Position numbers and translations under genes: made by a program. Below are positions 35,244 through 46,935 of a stretch of 64,000 nucleotides of DNA, one piece after another. The notes under the pieces are model-generated. The model did no database searches. It saw only the letters and a list, made by a program, of their open reading frames with translations, and was not told the origin of the DNA. Every line of letters begins with the position of its first letter. Positions within the stretch are counted from its first letter, which is position 1. The DNA is from Fennellomyces sp. T-0311. Lineage: Eukaryota > Mucoromycota > Mucoromycetes > Mucorales > Lichtheimiaceae. The stretch lies in contig JALLLT010000015.1 in NCBI GenBank assembly GCA_025266875.1, forward strand, positions 868,001-932,000. Reading direction: 5' to 3'.

Positions 35244-35790
35244 TATAAATAAATGGTCGACTGGGAGATAACATACCTCTACGTGGGCAGGCAAATAAGA
35301 TACAAATAATCTACACTCAAGATGATTTTTTAGATGCATTAGATACCAAAACAAAATACAAAACTGAGATTGTATTGGAGCACAGAAACCAGTACAGATA
35401 CAGAGGTAGTGAACGTATTCAGCAAACCGTAGCCACAGAAAAGACTCTAATTGTTCCCCCAGTGAAGATCAAAGTGCTGGAGAAGATCAATAAAGGAGAG
35501 AATTGGAAGTAGTGACAGTGAAATTGACAGTGCCAGAGACATCCATGGTAGTCCAACAATATACTAGCAGCAAATGTTTGTGGTGATGCTATAAGAGCAC
35601 AAGACTGTAAATTTTTAACCGAATCGCTCAAAACTGCTCGTATGGCGGTTATCAAGCTTTGGCGAACCAAAATCATGACTTACGGAAGAGGAGCACGAAT
35701 TTTAAACAAGTCTGCAACAATACAAACAATGGGTACTGGAAACAATGGACGCAGTGGTACCATTGTCAGGAACCACCCTTTGATCTACTG
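35244..35790 (+). pseudogene. Coding-like fragments without start codon, probably a relic
   Basis: A frame open from about 35244 to 35513 has no ATG but strong coding character (for example IIYTQDDFLDALDTKTKYKT and EHRNQYRYRGSERIQQT). After a stop, a second frame from about 35550 to 35790 reads ANVCGDAIRAQDCKFLTESL and TYGRGARILNKSATIQ before ending. The two could be parts of one ancestral gene or transposon protein that lost its frame. Not recognised. Confidence 0.25.
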
Positions 35791-37774
35791 AATAAGCGTG
35801 AACAATAGATGGTTTTAACAATTTTTGATAAAAAGATAACGTCATATATACTAAGCAAGATACACTGAATTTAACTCGAGCAACCTTGGGATCTGTACTC
35901 TAATGCACTGCAGCAAACAAAGAAAACCCATGGACCGAGAAGACACTAATCAAGTAATTCTTACAAACGTGGCACAGAAAAATGGGGTCTTCAATGATAC
36001 GGAAAAAAGAACCTGCTTCATCATCTGCTTGTTCCTCATCAGAAATAACTCAACAAGAGGAATTGAAGATCTAGAAAGTAGTTTATAATGCCTAATGTTT
36101 GTCTATACATAAAGTTTGGGCTCAGGGTTGGCGAGGAAAAAAAAGCAAGGCCCGTGACCGGAGCGCTGCTACTTGTTTTGGCAACGATTTGCCCAAATCT
36201 CAACTCAATTTACACTTTTGTGGTAGTGTCATGTGACGTGAACTTACATGATGATGTAGTTAGCCAGCTGATGAGAGTGATTTATGCGCTAGTTGTCGCT
36301 AATGCTTGAAAAGAGATATTAAAAATGTCAATGCATTTGTCCCCCAAAAAAGTACATACATCTCATACTGATAGTCCTTCAAAAAGCAAAGAGTGCTTAT
36401 CGCTGCTGTCCAACAAGTTTCGAATATGGAACAGGCTGTGCAGCGACAAAATAGGTAACAAAGCACATTCTTCCTGCGTGACGATGTTTTCAAAGAGTCG
36501 CATTAACTTTCAGCAATGCTGACCATGTGCATAAAAAGCACTCGGGTTGAACAGTTTTCATTCGGATGCACAACTCGTGTTGTCGGAGTAGTAATAGAGT
36601 GGAAACTACATCATGTTCAATGCGAGAAACGATCAGTTTCCAGAGTTTAATTCGAACGCGATAAGATTGATAGGTTCCGGTCAATTGCACTCCGCAGCAA
36701 TATGACCTTGTTTATACAGTCATAGATTGTACACTCCAAAGTCTGAAATATCAGGAGATGAAAGAAATAATCACGGGTTCCGGAAAAATGACGCGTTTAT
36801 GTAGGGATGGATATGCCAAGCACCGTCCGACTACTTGTTGGATACAACATTCATCGCGAATGGTAGACATATTCAATCTCTATTTTTGACACTTCACCAG
36901 AACGAACGTCATTTAATGTACTACAATACTTGTGCCTGCTCAGCGTTCTTTGTGCTGCGCATCTACCGAATTTGCATGCCAAGCATTGCGCTACCTTACG
37001 TAACCAATAGAATAATCTCGCACAGGTTGTCCATATACAGTATTGTGGAAAAGAGAGCAAAAAAGAAATAGCTGTCAATAAGCCCATTTCAATCTTAGCA
37101 CCGAATTCATCCCTGGGGCATCTACTCCGTAGAAAAAAAGTCTAAATATTTGTTTTATTTTGGGAATAATTGAACACGTTTAAATGGAAAGGTGGTAGAA
37201 TGGGATCTGAAACCAATCATTCGGAAACTCTTATTGATGATGAATTGCTAACCTACGAGGCTGTGGGAAGAACGATGGCAGATCGTGAAAAGCCTCGCTA
37301 ATGGTGATGCAGTTTATGCGACAGAATAACCTTTTTGGATTTTATCATTTACTTGTGCATATTTTAATGGGCCAAGCTAATGATGCATAACGCCACAGCA
37401 AGTGCCGATCACAAGAACCATGTATTGCCGCCCACCTCCTGGTTCTCTTGCATTATAACTCCTAAATGTCCCTTATTTTGAACGGCTGAAACGAGAGAAA
37501 AGACGCAAGGACAGGTTAAGATTTGGAGAAGTTAGGTTTCATCAGTTCTCCATCAGATCAAAACTCATTGAATAATACATTCTTAATGCAGTATGGCACC
37601 ACACGAGTAAAACGCGATCAGCTGCGCCATACTGCTTTCTTGACCCCCACATGGCCCATTTTAGAAGATGGTCGAAAAAAGAATAATAGTTTCTTTGGTG
37701 CTTATACTCGGAAATCAAAATAAGAGGAGAAGAAAGGGCTATTTATACAACAGTAGGGAAGAGAAATTAAAAGT

Positions 37775-38080
37775 CTAGGAAGATGCTTGCACATTGAAGG
37801 GCTTGCGAGTGAAGAGCTGCTCGACAAAGTCGGTTGGAGATGGGTCGTCAGGATTGGAAAAGGGTGCGTTTTGTTTACAGAAATGGGGCTAAATCACGAG
37901 GTAAGGTTTGGAATACAAGCCCGAAAACAACAACCAAACTTACGAGTGACATGGCAGAGTGGGATTTTTTCAATTGAGGCGTGGATGAATGCAGGCCTCT
38001 TCGTTCGGAGGTGGTTGCTACGGATTCTATTGTTGCCATGGTGTCAGAGATCACACGCACAGCATTTAGCCAAGCAAATT

Positions 38081-38115
<35 letters not shown>

Positions 38116-38860
38116 TTCACTTACCGACAGAGCGTTCATCTGACAGCGGCGAGCGGTCGCGTTGGTGATGCTGGTCGTCGAAGGTGGACTTTTGTGGTTG
38201 CGGTCTACAGTAACAAACAGCGGTTAAATCACAATGCCGAAGCGGGCTAAATATACCCACACTTGGAAATTTGTTCCGACGTCGGACTTTGGTTTCATAC
38301 GGACGGATAACTGTCAAATGTTGCACGAATGTCGTCAGGACCAACATTAAAGGAGTAAAGAGATAATACGGGGTTTTATATTACCTTGACCGTCGAATTG
38401 AACTTGCATTGATCGAGCAGGTAGCGGCGGGTCGTCACGCCCGAGTCGGCAAACTCGGACAGATTGATGCTCAAGCTGCCTATGGAGTGCGTCTCCTTGC
38501 CGCCGCTCAGCTCTTGGAAAATTTCAAGTTTCAGTTCACATGCGCCCAAGACATGCTGTTTGTTGATAACGAGTTGTGCCATGGTGTTGATGGGGTGATT
38601 CCAGAATATGGAATGGTCATTGATGGGCGCTCTGTTGCAAATGGTCATCAGTCAGCATTACTTTCCGCCGGGGTTGCATAGTGTTGCTAGTCTATCTATT
38701 ACCTTTCGGTCATTCCGCTGGCATGCGAAGCATTCTTTATTCGCCACTTGACGTAGTAGAGCCCACTGACCAGCGGCACATTGGCGAGATCCCGTATTAA
38801 TATACTGATTTCAAAGTCGACTTTGCGATGTTTGGAAATGAAAAAATGCAACAACGGCAT
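37775..38860 (-). CDS. NT-C2 domain protein (EEIG1/EHBP1-type N-terminal C2)
   Basis: Six exons (38860-38703, 38631-38385, 38310-38261, 38204-38125, 38026-37944, 37888-37775) give 243 aa. Residues about 10-155 form an NT-C2 domain: HRKVDFEISILIRDLANVPL, YYVKWRIKNASH, HSIFWNHPI and the later TRRYLLDQCKFNSTVKLSVR strand. The remainder is Ser/Pro-rich and disordered, with SERRGLHSSTPQLKKSHSAM and an ending of DFVEQLFTRKPFNVQASS. NT-C2 proteins link membranes to cytoskeleton or endocytic machinery in animals; the fungal role is unknown. The intron-3 donor (GT/GTGGGT) is chosen because it keeps the frame. The gene is divergent from the NEM1-type phosphatase. Confidence 0.75.
38085..38112. repeat. 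(CA)n microsatellite in an NT-C2 intron
   Basis: About 13 CA units (GT on the transcript strand) in intron 4 of the NT-C2 gene, starting 12 nt after its GTAAGT donor. Confidence 0.95.
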
Positions 38861-39066
38861 TAATGACACAATGAGGAAGGAAAACCGAAAAAAAGAGCGG
38901 GTGGAGCACTTAATAGCCGCATGGAAGTGACTTTTTAGCTGAGGTGTGTGAGGTGTTTCCTACGCACCAAAAATTGGGAACCCTTTTTTTTTTACAGAGC
39001 AACTGAACAGCAGCAGACCAGCAACCTCTTTCCCTCCCTTTACTTTTCCTTCTCTCTTTGACTTGC
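38861..39066. promoter_or_regulatory. Shared bidirectional promoter region
   Basis: Only 206 bp separate the start codons of the NT-C2 gene (minus) and the NEM1-type phosphatase (plus), so both must be driven from here. It contains a T-rich run and pyrimidine-rich leader sequence (CTCTTTCCCTCC-like) before the phosphatase ATG. No TATA box is seen on either side. Confidence 0.55.
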
Positions 39067-40219
39067 ATGTTGTCCATTCTGTCCTCGTCTGCTGCTGCCC
39101 AGTCGAGTCCTGTGTCCAACATTCCCACATCCACAATGTCTTCGCCAGCGACTGCCGGGTCGGCCTCACCCACCGGAATCTCGTCATTACGGCGACGACG
39201 AAGTGGACGATTGTTTTTCTCACACTTGTTCCAGTACTTTGCAATGGTGTACGAGTACATTTGTTCTATTTTCCACATGCGACAACGACGAATTGAGCCG
39301 GCCAAACAGCGATCAGCGTCGTCGTCAGCATCGTCAGCATCGTCGTCGTCCTCCTCCTCCTCCTCTTCCGCACCCTCCATACTCACCACGCCTCCCTCGT
39401 CAGCCAGCACTCTAGACACAGCACGCAATACCCAGCTTCCCAACGCCAAAAAGCTCGCGGCACTCCAGTATTACAAGGGTAAAACGCTGGTGCTGGACTT
39501 GGATGAGACGCTGGTGCATTCGGTGCGGTTAGGGTCGTATGCGGCCCGGCACAGCGTCAGCACATCCATTAAGCGCAAAAAGATCGAAGTGCAAGATGAT
39601 AAACAAAGCCTGCTCTACGAAGTCTACAAACGGCCTCACGTGGATTTTTTTCTGAAAACGGTACGCTGCTCCCACTCAAAATTGGGGCCAGTCATACGAG
39701 GAAGGGCCACAGCGCTTATTTAGACTTGTATAGATAAGTCAATGGTACAAAGTCGTCATCTTCACCGCGTCCATGGCTGAATACGCCGACCCCGTGATTG
39801 ACTGGCTGGACCAGGATCATAACGTTGTTTCGCAACGCTACTTTCGACAGGTACGTTTCATGGTCGCACAGCCCCGGAGGACTTGGCCGATTGATACATG
39901 TCTCGCCTAGTCGTGCATCGTCCGCAACGGCAACTTTGTCAAGGACATCTCGCTCGCCGAACCCGATCTGGCCAAGGTGTGTCTGGTGGACAACAGCAAC
40001 GCTGCGTTCGGCCTGTTTCAAGGTAAGCACAGAGCCACCCCAAAGCACACACGGCGCGCTCATGGCTGGCCACTGTTAGAGAACGGCATCCCGCTGCCTG
40101 GCTGGATATCCAACCCCAACGATGAGTGCCTGCTGGACCTGTTACCGCTGCTGGACGCATTACGTTTTACCGCAGACGTTCGGAGCGTTCTGCGGCTGCG
40201 ACTCATGGGCGTTTCGTAA
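39067..40219 (+). CDS. NEM1: NEM1/CTDNEP1-type nuclear-envelope phosphatase
   Basis: Four exons (39067-39660, 39734-39850, 39911-40022, 40080-40219) give 320 aa. A Ser-rich N-terminus with a membrane segment (about 49-69) and a poly-Ser tract (84-101) precede the FCP1-homology catalytic domain. The DLDET motif has Asp144 as nucleophile and Asp146 as acid/base. YKVVIFTASMAEYADPVIDW, CIVRNGNFVKD, and VCLVDNSNAAF follow. In yeast, Nem1 with Spo7 dephosphorylates the lipin Pah1 at the nuclear/ER membrane, switching phosphatidic acid towards triacylglycerol. The same role is likely here. The ATG at 39067 is the first in frame. Confidence 0.9.
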
Positions 40220-40586
40220 CGATATCGATACCTCCCCTATTTCCCTTCCCTTTGCTTTCTACTTCTTGTGTTTATAAACAAATGGCGCTAAAACAAGCTT
40301 TTTTCCCGTCTGCTGAACGCCGCCCTCCCCCGCACCATGAAACGCTCGGCGTGTGGTTTCATGCAAACTGGGCGATCTGCGACGAGCCCGCCCTTGTCCC
40401 ATTCGTGTAACGCGGAAGTTACACACGCCTGCTCCGCCACCCTAATTGCTGCATTCCTATTTAAAGCCGGAGCACATCACAAGAGCTTTATATAGAGATC
40501 GATGTTTGTTGAGCGTGTTGAATAGAATGCGGTTTCGGGTACATGTGTGTGTGGGTTCGTGTGGGAGAGAAGGGCTATATAATGCA

Positions 40587-41476
40587 TCACACAAGCCCGT
40601 CATACAGATTCAGCGCTTGGACGATCGTGGGATCCTTCTTGGACCCTTCTCTGAATTCCTCCATTGTTAAGCGACCGTCCTTGTCCTGCGCAAGATAGAA
40701 AAAGGCGTTAGAAAATCATGTCTGCCGTTTTTCCAACCGTAGAAGAAAAAAAACGCCGACCTGATCCATCATGTCGAAAATTTTGTTGACTCTCTTTTCC
40801 GGCGTGTCTTCGTCGGGCGGCAGCTTGACCATGCTGCCCACCATCTTGTATATGGCGTCCACAATGTGCAGCATTTCGTTCTGCGAGATATACCCGTCGT
40901 TGTCAATGTCATAGAGCTTGTTTTGATGTCACGCTGTTAGTTTCCATGTCAACAACCCCTCGCTTGGCCTCTTCTACCTGGAATGCCCCTAGCGCAACAA
41001 AAACAGTTAGCATCAAAAAGCGCTGGCCAACGACCCGCCCGCACTTACAGTACAGCTTCTCGTCCACCCGGCCCCGGCTGGTGATGGAGAGCGCGCATAT
41101 GAACTCTTTGAAATCGATCGTGCCGTTCTTGTCACCGTCGAATACGTTGAATACATAGTCGGCAAACCGGGAAGGGTCGCCGAACGGGAAAAACTGCTTA
41201 TAGATCTTTTGGAACTCGGTCTTGTCGAGCTGGCCTGAAGGGCAGTCCTTGAGGAACCCTTTGTACCTGCATAACGCTTCAGCATCTCAACATTGTCCCC
41301 GTTTTCTTTTTTTTTTTTTCTCGTTACCATTGCTGCAGCTCTTTCTTGTCAACTACGGAGTAAGAGAGGTCAATTCAAACAAGGTCGATGGAACCATGGG
41401 TTCCGAGCTTACAGTAAGTGCATTTCTGAAGGTCGCTAAGTTGCTCGGGGCTCAATTTACTCTGAGCTTTTCCCAT
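40587..41476 (-). CDS. NCS1: Neuronal calcium sensor 1 / frequenin
   Basis: Six exons (41476-41413, 41352-41328, 41266-41049, 40988-40978, 40916-40761, 40685-40587) give 190 aa, the exact length of frequenin. It starts [11 protein letters not shown], so Gly2 is a myristoylation site. [20 protein letters not shown] marks the degenerate first EF hand. Three calcium loops follow: [26 protein letters not shown] and [13 protein letters not shown]. The protein ends NLYDGLV. NCS1 binds and activates the phosphatidylinositol 4-kinase Pik1 and links calcium to PI4P and calcineurin signalling. Exons 2 (25 nt) and 4 (11 nt) are micro-exons; without the 11-nt exon the WAFQLYD motif cannot form. Confidence 0.95.
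40978..40988 (-). other. NCS1: 11-nt micro-exon of NCS1
   Basis: GGGCATTCCAG between a CTAG acceptor and a GTAGAA donor. It completes Trp and encodes Ala-Phe-Gln of the conserved WAFQLYD. Confidence 0.85.
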
Positions 41477-42388
41477 TGTGCTAAAACACGCTGACGAAAA
41501 TGAAGAGAAAGAAAGAGAACCTGGCGGCTGTTTAAAGCTGTTGTATTACTGCTGAGCCCGCACACCGGTTCCTTCACCTTCCATATTAGTGAGCGCGCTA
41601 GTGAGTATCCTCTTCCTGGAAAAAAGCGCTATGCGTGGACTCTATCGCTTTTACTCGTTCTAGCCGCACTGTGTTTATTTTTACACTTTATTGTTTGCCT
41701 CTTCCCCACCTATTAGCCGCCAAGCCCGCTCACTCGCTTTAAGCTACTGCGGTGCGTTCACCACCAGCGTGGTGCTATTGTTTTCTTGATCCCCATCCTT
41801 CGTTTATCCTCGTAGCAGACAATGAAAAGGCCCTTACTCAATGAACACTCCCGTTCTCCTTGTTTCTACCGTACTTTGATTATGAAGCGATATTGCTATT
41901 GCGCTTGTTTTGTTATTTATAACCAAAGTCTTTGGAGTAGGCTGCTATTTACAGGTAAGCATTGGCGGTGCTCCACTTGATTATGCATAGAACTCACTAC
42001 TAATTTGATGTCTCCACCTGTGACACCTGCCACCTCTCCTTTTAAAGGGTAATATTGATATGCCGCTAAAAAATATGCACTTTACTTTATTGACTGCTAA
42101 TGAGCTATGGGTAGCATTTCCCTTTAGTCAGCTTCAAACAGAAAGATGAGAAGTCCTGGTTGTCGACAACAGGGGAATCACGGGGCGACGAGGAAATTCC
42201 ATGCATCCATACATAGATGTTATTGGAAAAGTGGCTACATATATGCCAGGCCAGCGCGCTCAGGTAGAGCAAGGGCAACCCACTGCATACGCATGGTACC
42301 ACATGTTCACATTTCACCACATAGGAAAGGAACGAAGGCTTCAAAGTATTATATATAGATTGTAAAGCGAGCAAGTGCTCTTATAATG
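41477..42388. other. Intergenic, no gene seen
   Basis: Upstream region of NCS1 and 3' flank of the first TPR/F-box/LRR gene. No ORF with coding character and no RNA gene recognised. Confidence 0.55.
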
Positions 42389-44488
42389 CTAATTTTCGGT
42401 ACCCGCGCGCGCCTTTTTCTTTTGATTCAACTCCCCCATGATGCTGTATGATGTAAGAAGGCTTATCCTTGAACACGCAATGATGGAAAGGCTCTTGAGG
42501 TTTTCCATAACACCAATTAAGCACCTGACTGCGTCAGCAGTGATCTTGGGAAGTTTCCGAAGAGTAATACTCTGTAAGCTGGCGATATCAACAAGCTTAT
42601 GCAACACAAGGTCCGTTACTGTGTCCATATCCTGAAGATAGATGGTCCTCAATGTGTTGAACTTGGATACTTGCTCAACGAATGCCACAAGTCCATCAGT
42701 TGTTAATCCGTTGCATTTTTCGATCTTGACCAAACTTAGAGTTTGAATCTTCGATAATGCCTCGAGCAACGAGTCAGTGACATTGTCGCATTTTTCCAAA
42801 TAAACCTCCCGCAACGATGAGCCTTTGCCTCTGTCAGCGTGACAGTTCAGAAAGTATTCAAAGCCATCAACATTGACGGCTTCCATACTGAGTAATGTAA
42901 CTTGATTCAGATAAGGAAGTTTCAGTAATGCTTCCTCGAGCACATTTCCTGTAACATTGCTAAGGTCTTGGATTGTCACAGATTGCAGCGCCTTGCAGTT
43001 CTGCATCATCTTCGCAACGATCGTGTGCATATCCATGGAAACGCCGAAACAATAAGTCAAATACTCCAGTTTTTCCATTTTGATCTTGGTCAAGCCATTC
43101 CACCGCCGTGCTATGTTGTTCTTGTCGTCCGATAATGAAAGAACCGCAGACTGCGACGTCAATTGGGACTTTTCGATGAGAGGAATCATATGTTCAGGCT
43201 CCATATCCTCCGTATCGTGGATATAGAGCTCTTGTATACCAGGGATGTTGTCGTCAAACGCAGATAAAGTATTAGGTGCCGGGCCGTTGAAACCAAGGAC
43301 TTTGAGTTTCGGACAATATTCATTAATCAGCGTTAATGCGTCCGCTGAACACAAGCTTACACGCAGCTGTTGTAGATGTGGGCACCGGCGAATCATTTTA
43401 CCAAGCAGCTCGGTTGTGATGAGCGTTGATGTTTCCAGATCCAACGATTTGATGTTGCACTGGCTTGCAATCGGATTTGCGTCGCTGAATTCCATGTTCA
43501 CGGTATCTGTGTGATACCAGAGGTGTTCCAGTTTCGGGCAGGCAAGTAATATACTTTCCAAGTGGAGATTTTGACTGCCTTCGGAAACCTTGAGCATGAG
43601 CTCCGTGAGTGTATTTCCTAGGCGCGACAGGACAAGCAGGAGCTGGTCTCTACCTATGTACGAGGCTTTCGCGCAAAACAGGTTAGACTAATGCATGGAA
43701 AACTTAACATGACACTTACATCTCATATTGAGGTGTTGTACGCTGCTGAATTGTCCATTAATTAGGGCCTTGGTAGCTTTTTGCGATGTATCTTCGTCGG
43801 CATTGATCACCTCAAGCTTCTTGGTATGCTTCCCGACCATGGGGATAAAGCGAAAGATGGGGTTGTCTGCCATACTAAACTCCAAAGCGACCTCCTTCCA
43901 TCCCAGCGCATAATCTGCAAGGAGTTCACGCCACCGTTTCGATACATCCATGCAACATATATGACTGGCGGTGATGTCGAGTTGATCGATTATGATATAC
44001 ACAATATCAATTGGCAACGCCGTAAGGAAATCCACGCGCTTATCGAGCTGCTGTTGAGATGTTGCCTTGTACTGTTCTAGAGATGTGTATTGATTGTCGT
44101 CGATCGATACAGTCTCCAAGCCCTGATCATACACCTGTATTGCTTGACTGTGTTTCCCTTGCAGCGCAAGCGTATCACCGGCACGCAGGTACCCAGTAGC
44201 TGTCCGTGGTGTGCATTCGATCATTTTGTCCGCTGCTTGCATTGCTTTGCTGAACCTGCCCTTCATTGCGTATGCATAGGCGCAGTTGTCCAGGACCATT
44301 GTTTTGAAAGCGTCAAGATTGGTCAAAGCTTCCAACGAACTGTCGATCGCAGCATCGTAATCAGTAATCTCGAGCGATTGCAGACTTGACTGGTACAGCT
44401 GATACCACTTGTCATTCACGCCTTGCTGTGGATCGTGGGATTTTCGTTTTTTCGCGAGAGTGGGTTTTTCGTCTGATTTGCGTTTCAT
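42389..44488 (-). CDS. TPR/F-box/LRR protein, tandem copy A
   Basis: Two exons (44488-43720 and 43653-42389) give 677 aa. Residues about 27-150 form TPR-like repeats (for example AYAMKGRFSKAMQAADKMIE and GKHSQAIQVYDQGLE). An F-box follows at about 160-205 (LTALPIDIVYIIIDQLDI, then CMDVSKRWRELL). The remaining 450 residues are leucine-rich repeats with LxxLxL and CPxLxxL patterns. The layout resembles fungal Pof3/Dia2-type SCF adaptors (TPR-F-box-LRR), so substrate recruitment to an SCF ubiquitin ligase is inferred. Copy B next door has the same length, domain order, intron site and phase. The start at 44488 is the first ATG. Confidence 0.85.
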
Positions 44489-44851
44489 GGTGACAAGTGT
44501 GTTGTATGCCAAGATCGGCTCGCGCCCACCCCGCTTTTCGAGCTTAATTTCTGGTGTTTCTGTTGAACTGACAACATATGAGCTTCCGACTTTTGCAAAT
44601 CGATTTGTACTATTATATGTGATCTACAAAGCAGTTCGTCTGTAAACAGAACAAAAGTTTCTATCAAATGCTAAGTTGAGCGAAGTCGAGTCAACCTAGT
44701 CAATACACATATATAGACGATGCGAAATAGAGGAGAGTGGTATATACTATGTAGCATCCACTACACGTTCTTTAAAGAAACATAACAAACGGACAAATAC
44801 CCAATGGTTCTACAGAAAGACTATATAGTAGTATGACTTTATTCTAAATCC
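44489..44851. other. Short intergenic region between the tandem F-box genes
   Basis: Promoter side of copy A and 3' flank of copy B. No coding or RNA feature seen. Confidence 0.55.
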
Positions 44852-46935
44852 CTATGTTATAGCTCGTACTCTATTCCTAAAATTAAATCTCTCCATAATC
44901 TGATGGGATGCCTGCATGCTGATTTGGGAGCAACCGAGAATATTGAGCTCGTTGAGACTCTTCATACTAGCTGCTAAATCCTGGACTGCCTTGACAGTAA
45001 TGCCACTGAGTCTCACGAGACCAAGGCGCCGTAAGCTGTGTATGTCGTGAATAGAATGCAGCACTGTATCGTTAACTGCGTCCATATCAGATAGGTGAAG
45101 ATTGTCCAGAACGTTGGTGAGGGATATCGTCTTAATGAATTTCACCAATCCAAAAGTGGTTGGCCCGTTGCAGCTGTACATTGCAAACTCCTCTATTGTT
45201 TGAACGGTTGCTAACATTTCAAGCAAGGAATCGGAAAAGTCGTCGCATTGATTTATATGCACCTTCTTTAACGACGAAGCCTTGCCTTTGCGAGCGTGTG
45301 TGGTTAGAAAGCGATTGAGACCAACAACGTTCATCTTTCTAATAACAAGTAATTTCAATACCGCCAAGTCAGGGAGTGCCAGCAAGGCTTCTTCAAACTC
45401 GGACCCTGTCAGGTTTTCTAGGCTCCGGAGGGATACAGATTGTAACGCCTTGCTGTTTCGTATCATCTTTCCAACGGTTGCGTGCATATCCATAGAATTA
45501 GAGAAGCAATACGACACATGTCGCAAATTTTCAAACTTGATTTTAGTCAGTCTATCCCAGCGTTCCGTAATACTCGGCCCATTGTCAAACACCGAAAAAA
45601 CGAAGGATTGTAACGCAGACGGCGATTTCTCGAGGATCTGAATCAAGTGCGCAGGATCCATACCCACCGTTCGGTGAAGTGTGAACTGTCGCAAACCAGG
45701 TACATTGACTTTGGGAGGAGAAACCAAGTCCGGACGGATACCATTGAACCCAAGCAATTCCAAGTTAGGGCAATGGGTGACAATCGAATGCAATCCATCC
45801 GGCGGACATAATTTGACACACAGCTCTTGTAGTTGTGGACATCGACGAAGCGTTGCATCAAGGACCTCCGTTTTGACCACATCTGCGATAAGAAGCAACG
45901 ATTTGATCTTGCACATGTTTGCTGACGCACCCAAGTCACCATATTCCATGTCACCTTCACCAATAAAGTACCGGAACGTTTCCAACTTTGGGCAGATGCG
46001 TAATATGGTTTCAATAGGGTGCCCCAGGCTACTTTTGCGAATATCCAGCATCAGTTTTGTGAGCATGTTCCCCAGCTCGGTTAGAATAAGCAAGAGCTGC
46101 TGTTGGCTCACTTCGCATCCTTTTGTCTGACGTTAGATCAACAGCAATTCTACGTTAATTACCACTTACTATGCATGTGGAAGTATTGGACGTTACGGAA
46201 TACTCCGCTCATGATAGAGTTGGTCATCTGTTGCGATTTATCTTTGTCGAGGCCTAGCGAGCCAAATACCTCGGCATGTCTACCAACCGTTGGGAGCAAT
46301 CGAAAGACAGCACTATCCGATGAGCTGCGCAACATAATATCCTTCCATGCCAACGAGTAATCAGATAGCATCTGCTGCCATTTCTTTGACACATTCATGC
46401 ATTCTACGTCACGATCCGTTACGTCAAGCTGATCGATTACAATATTCGCGGCATTAGGTGGCAGTAATGTAAGGAAATCCACGCGTTTATCGATCTGGGC
46501 CTGTGATAATGCTTTGCGTTTCTTGAGAATTGTGTGCTGCTTGTCATCGGACGACACCTTCTCTATGCCTCGATTGTATACTTGTATTGCTTGTTTGTGT
46601 TTTCCTTGCAGGATGAGCGTGTTACCAGCGCGCAGGTACCCGGTTGCTTTCGTTGGCGCGCGCACGATCATTTCTTCAGCTGCTTGCATTGCCTTGTCAA
46701 ATCTGCCCTTCATTGCGGAAGCACAGGCGTAGGCATCCAAGAGCATTGTCTTGAAACTGTCGAGGTTGGTCAAAACTTTCAAAGAACCGTCAATCACAGT
46801 ATCATAATCGGCATTCGCAAGTGATTGTGAAATCGCGCGATACAACAGAAGCCACGCAGCTGACACATCGTTGTAAGGGTCCGGTGCTTTTTCTTCGGTT
46901 GACTGATTGGGTTTTTCTTCCGAGTTGGATGTCAT
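44852..46935 (-). CDS. TPR/F-box/LRR protein, tandem copy B
   Basis: Two exons (46935-46170 and 46119-44852) give 677 aa, exactly as long as copy A. TPR-like repeats (ACASAMKGRFDKAMQAAEEM and GKHKQAIQVYNRGIE), an F-box (LTLLPPNAANIVIDQLDV, then CMNVSKKWQQML) and C-terminal LRRs occur at the same places. The single intron sits at the equivalent codon in phase 1. The two proteins are clearly homologous but well diverged, so the duplication is not recent and both copies have been kept open. SCF substrate adaptor function is inferred as for copy A. Confidence 0.85.

Larger units (their letters stand above)
30385..37774. other. Transposon-rich gene desert
   Basis: More than 7 kb without a gene that can be supported. 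It contains two MITEs and several protein-like but broken fragments, listed separately; the rest is AT-rich sequence with random short ORFs. The stretches 31.0-33.1, 34.0-34.6 and 36.3-37.7 kb show nothing recognisable. Confidence 0.55.

Noticed and set aside
38085..38112. Tandem CA units as a CRISPR or functional repeat array
   Set aside because: It is a simple microsatellite inside an intron; no spacers, and CRISPR arrays are not expected in a fungal nuclear genome.
42240..42300. GC-rich stretch near the 3' flank of the first F-box gene as a tRNA candidate
   Set aside because: No A-box/B-box pair at proper spacing and no cloverleaf.
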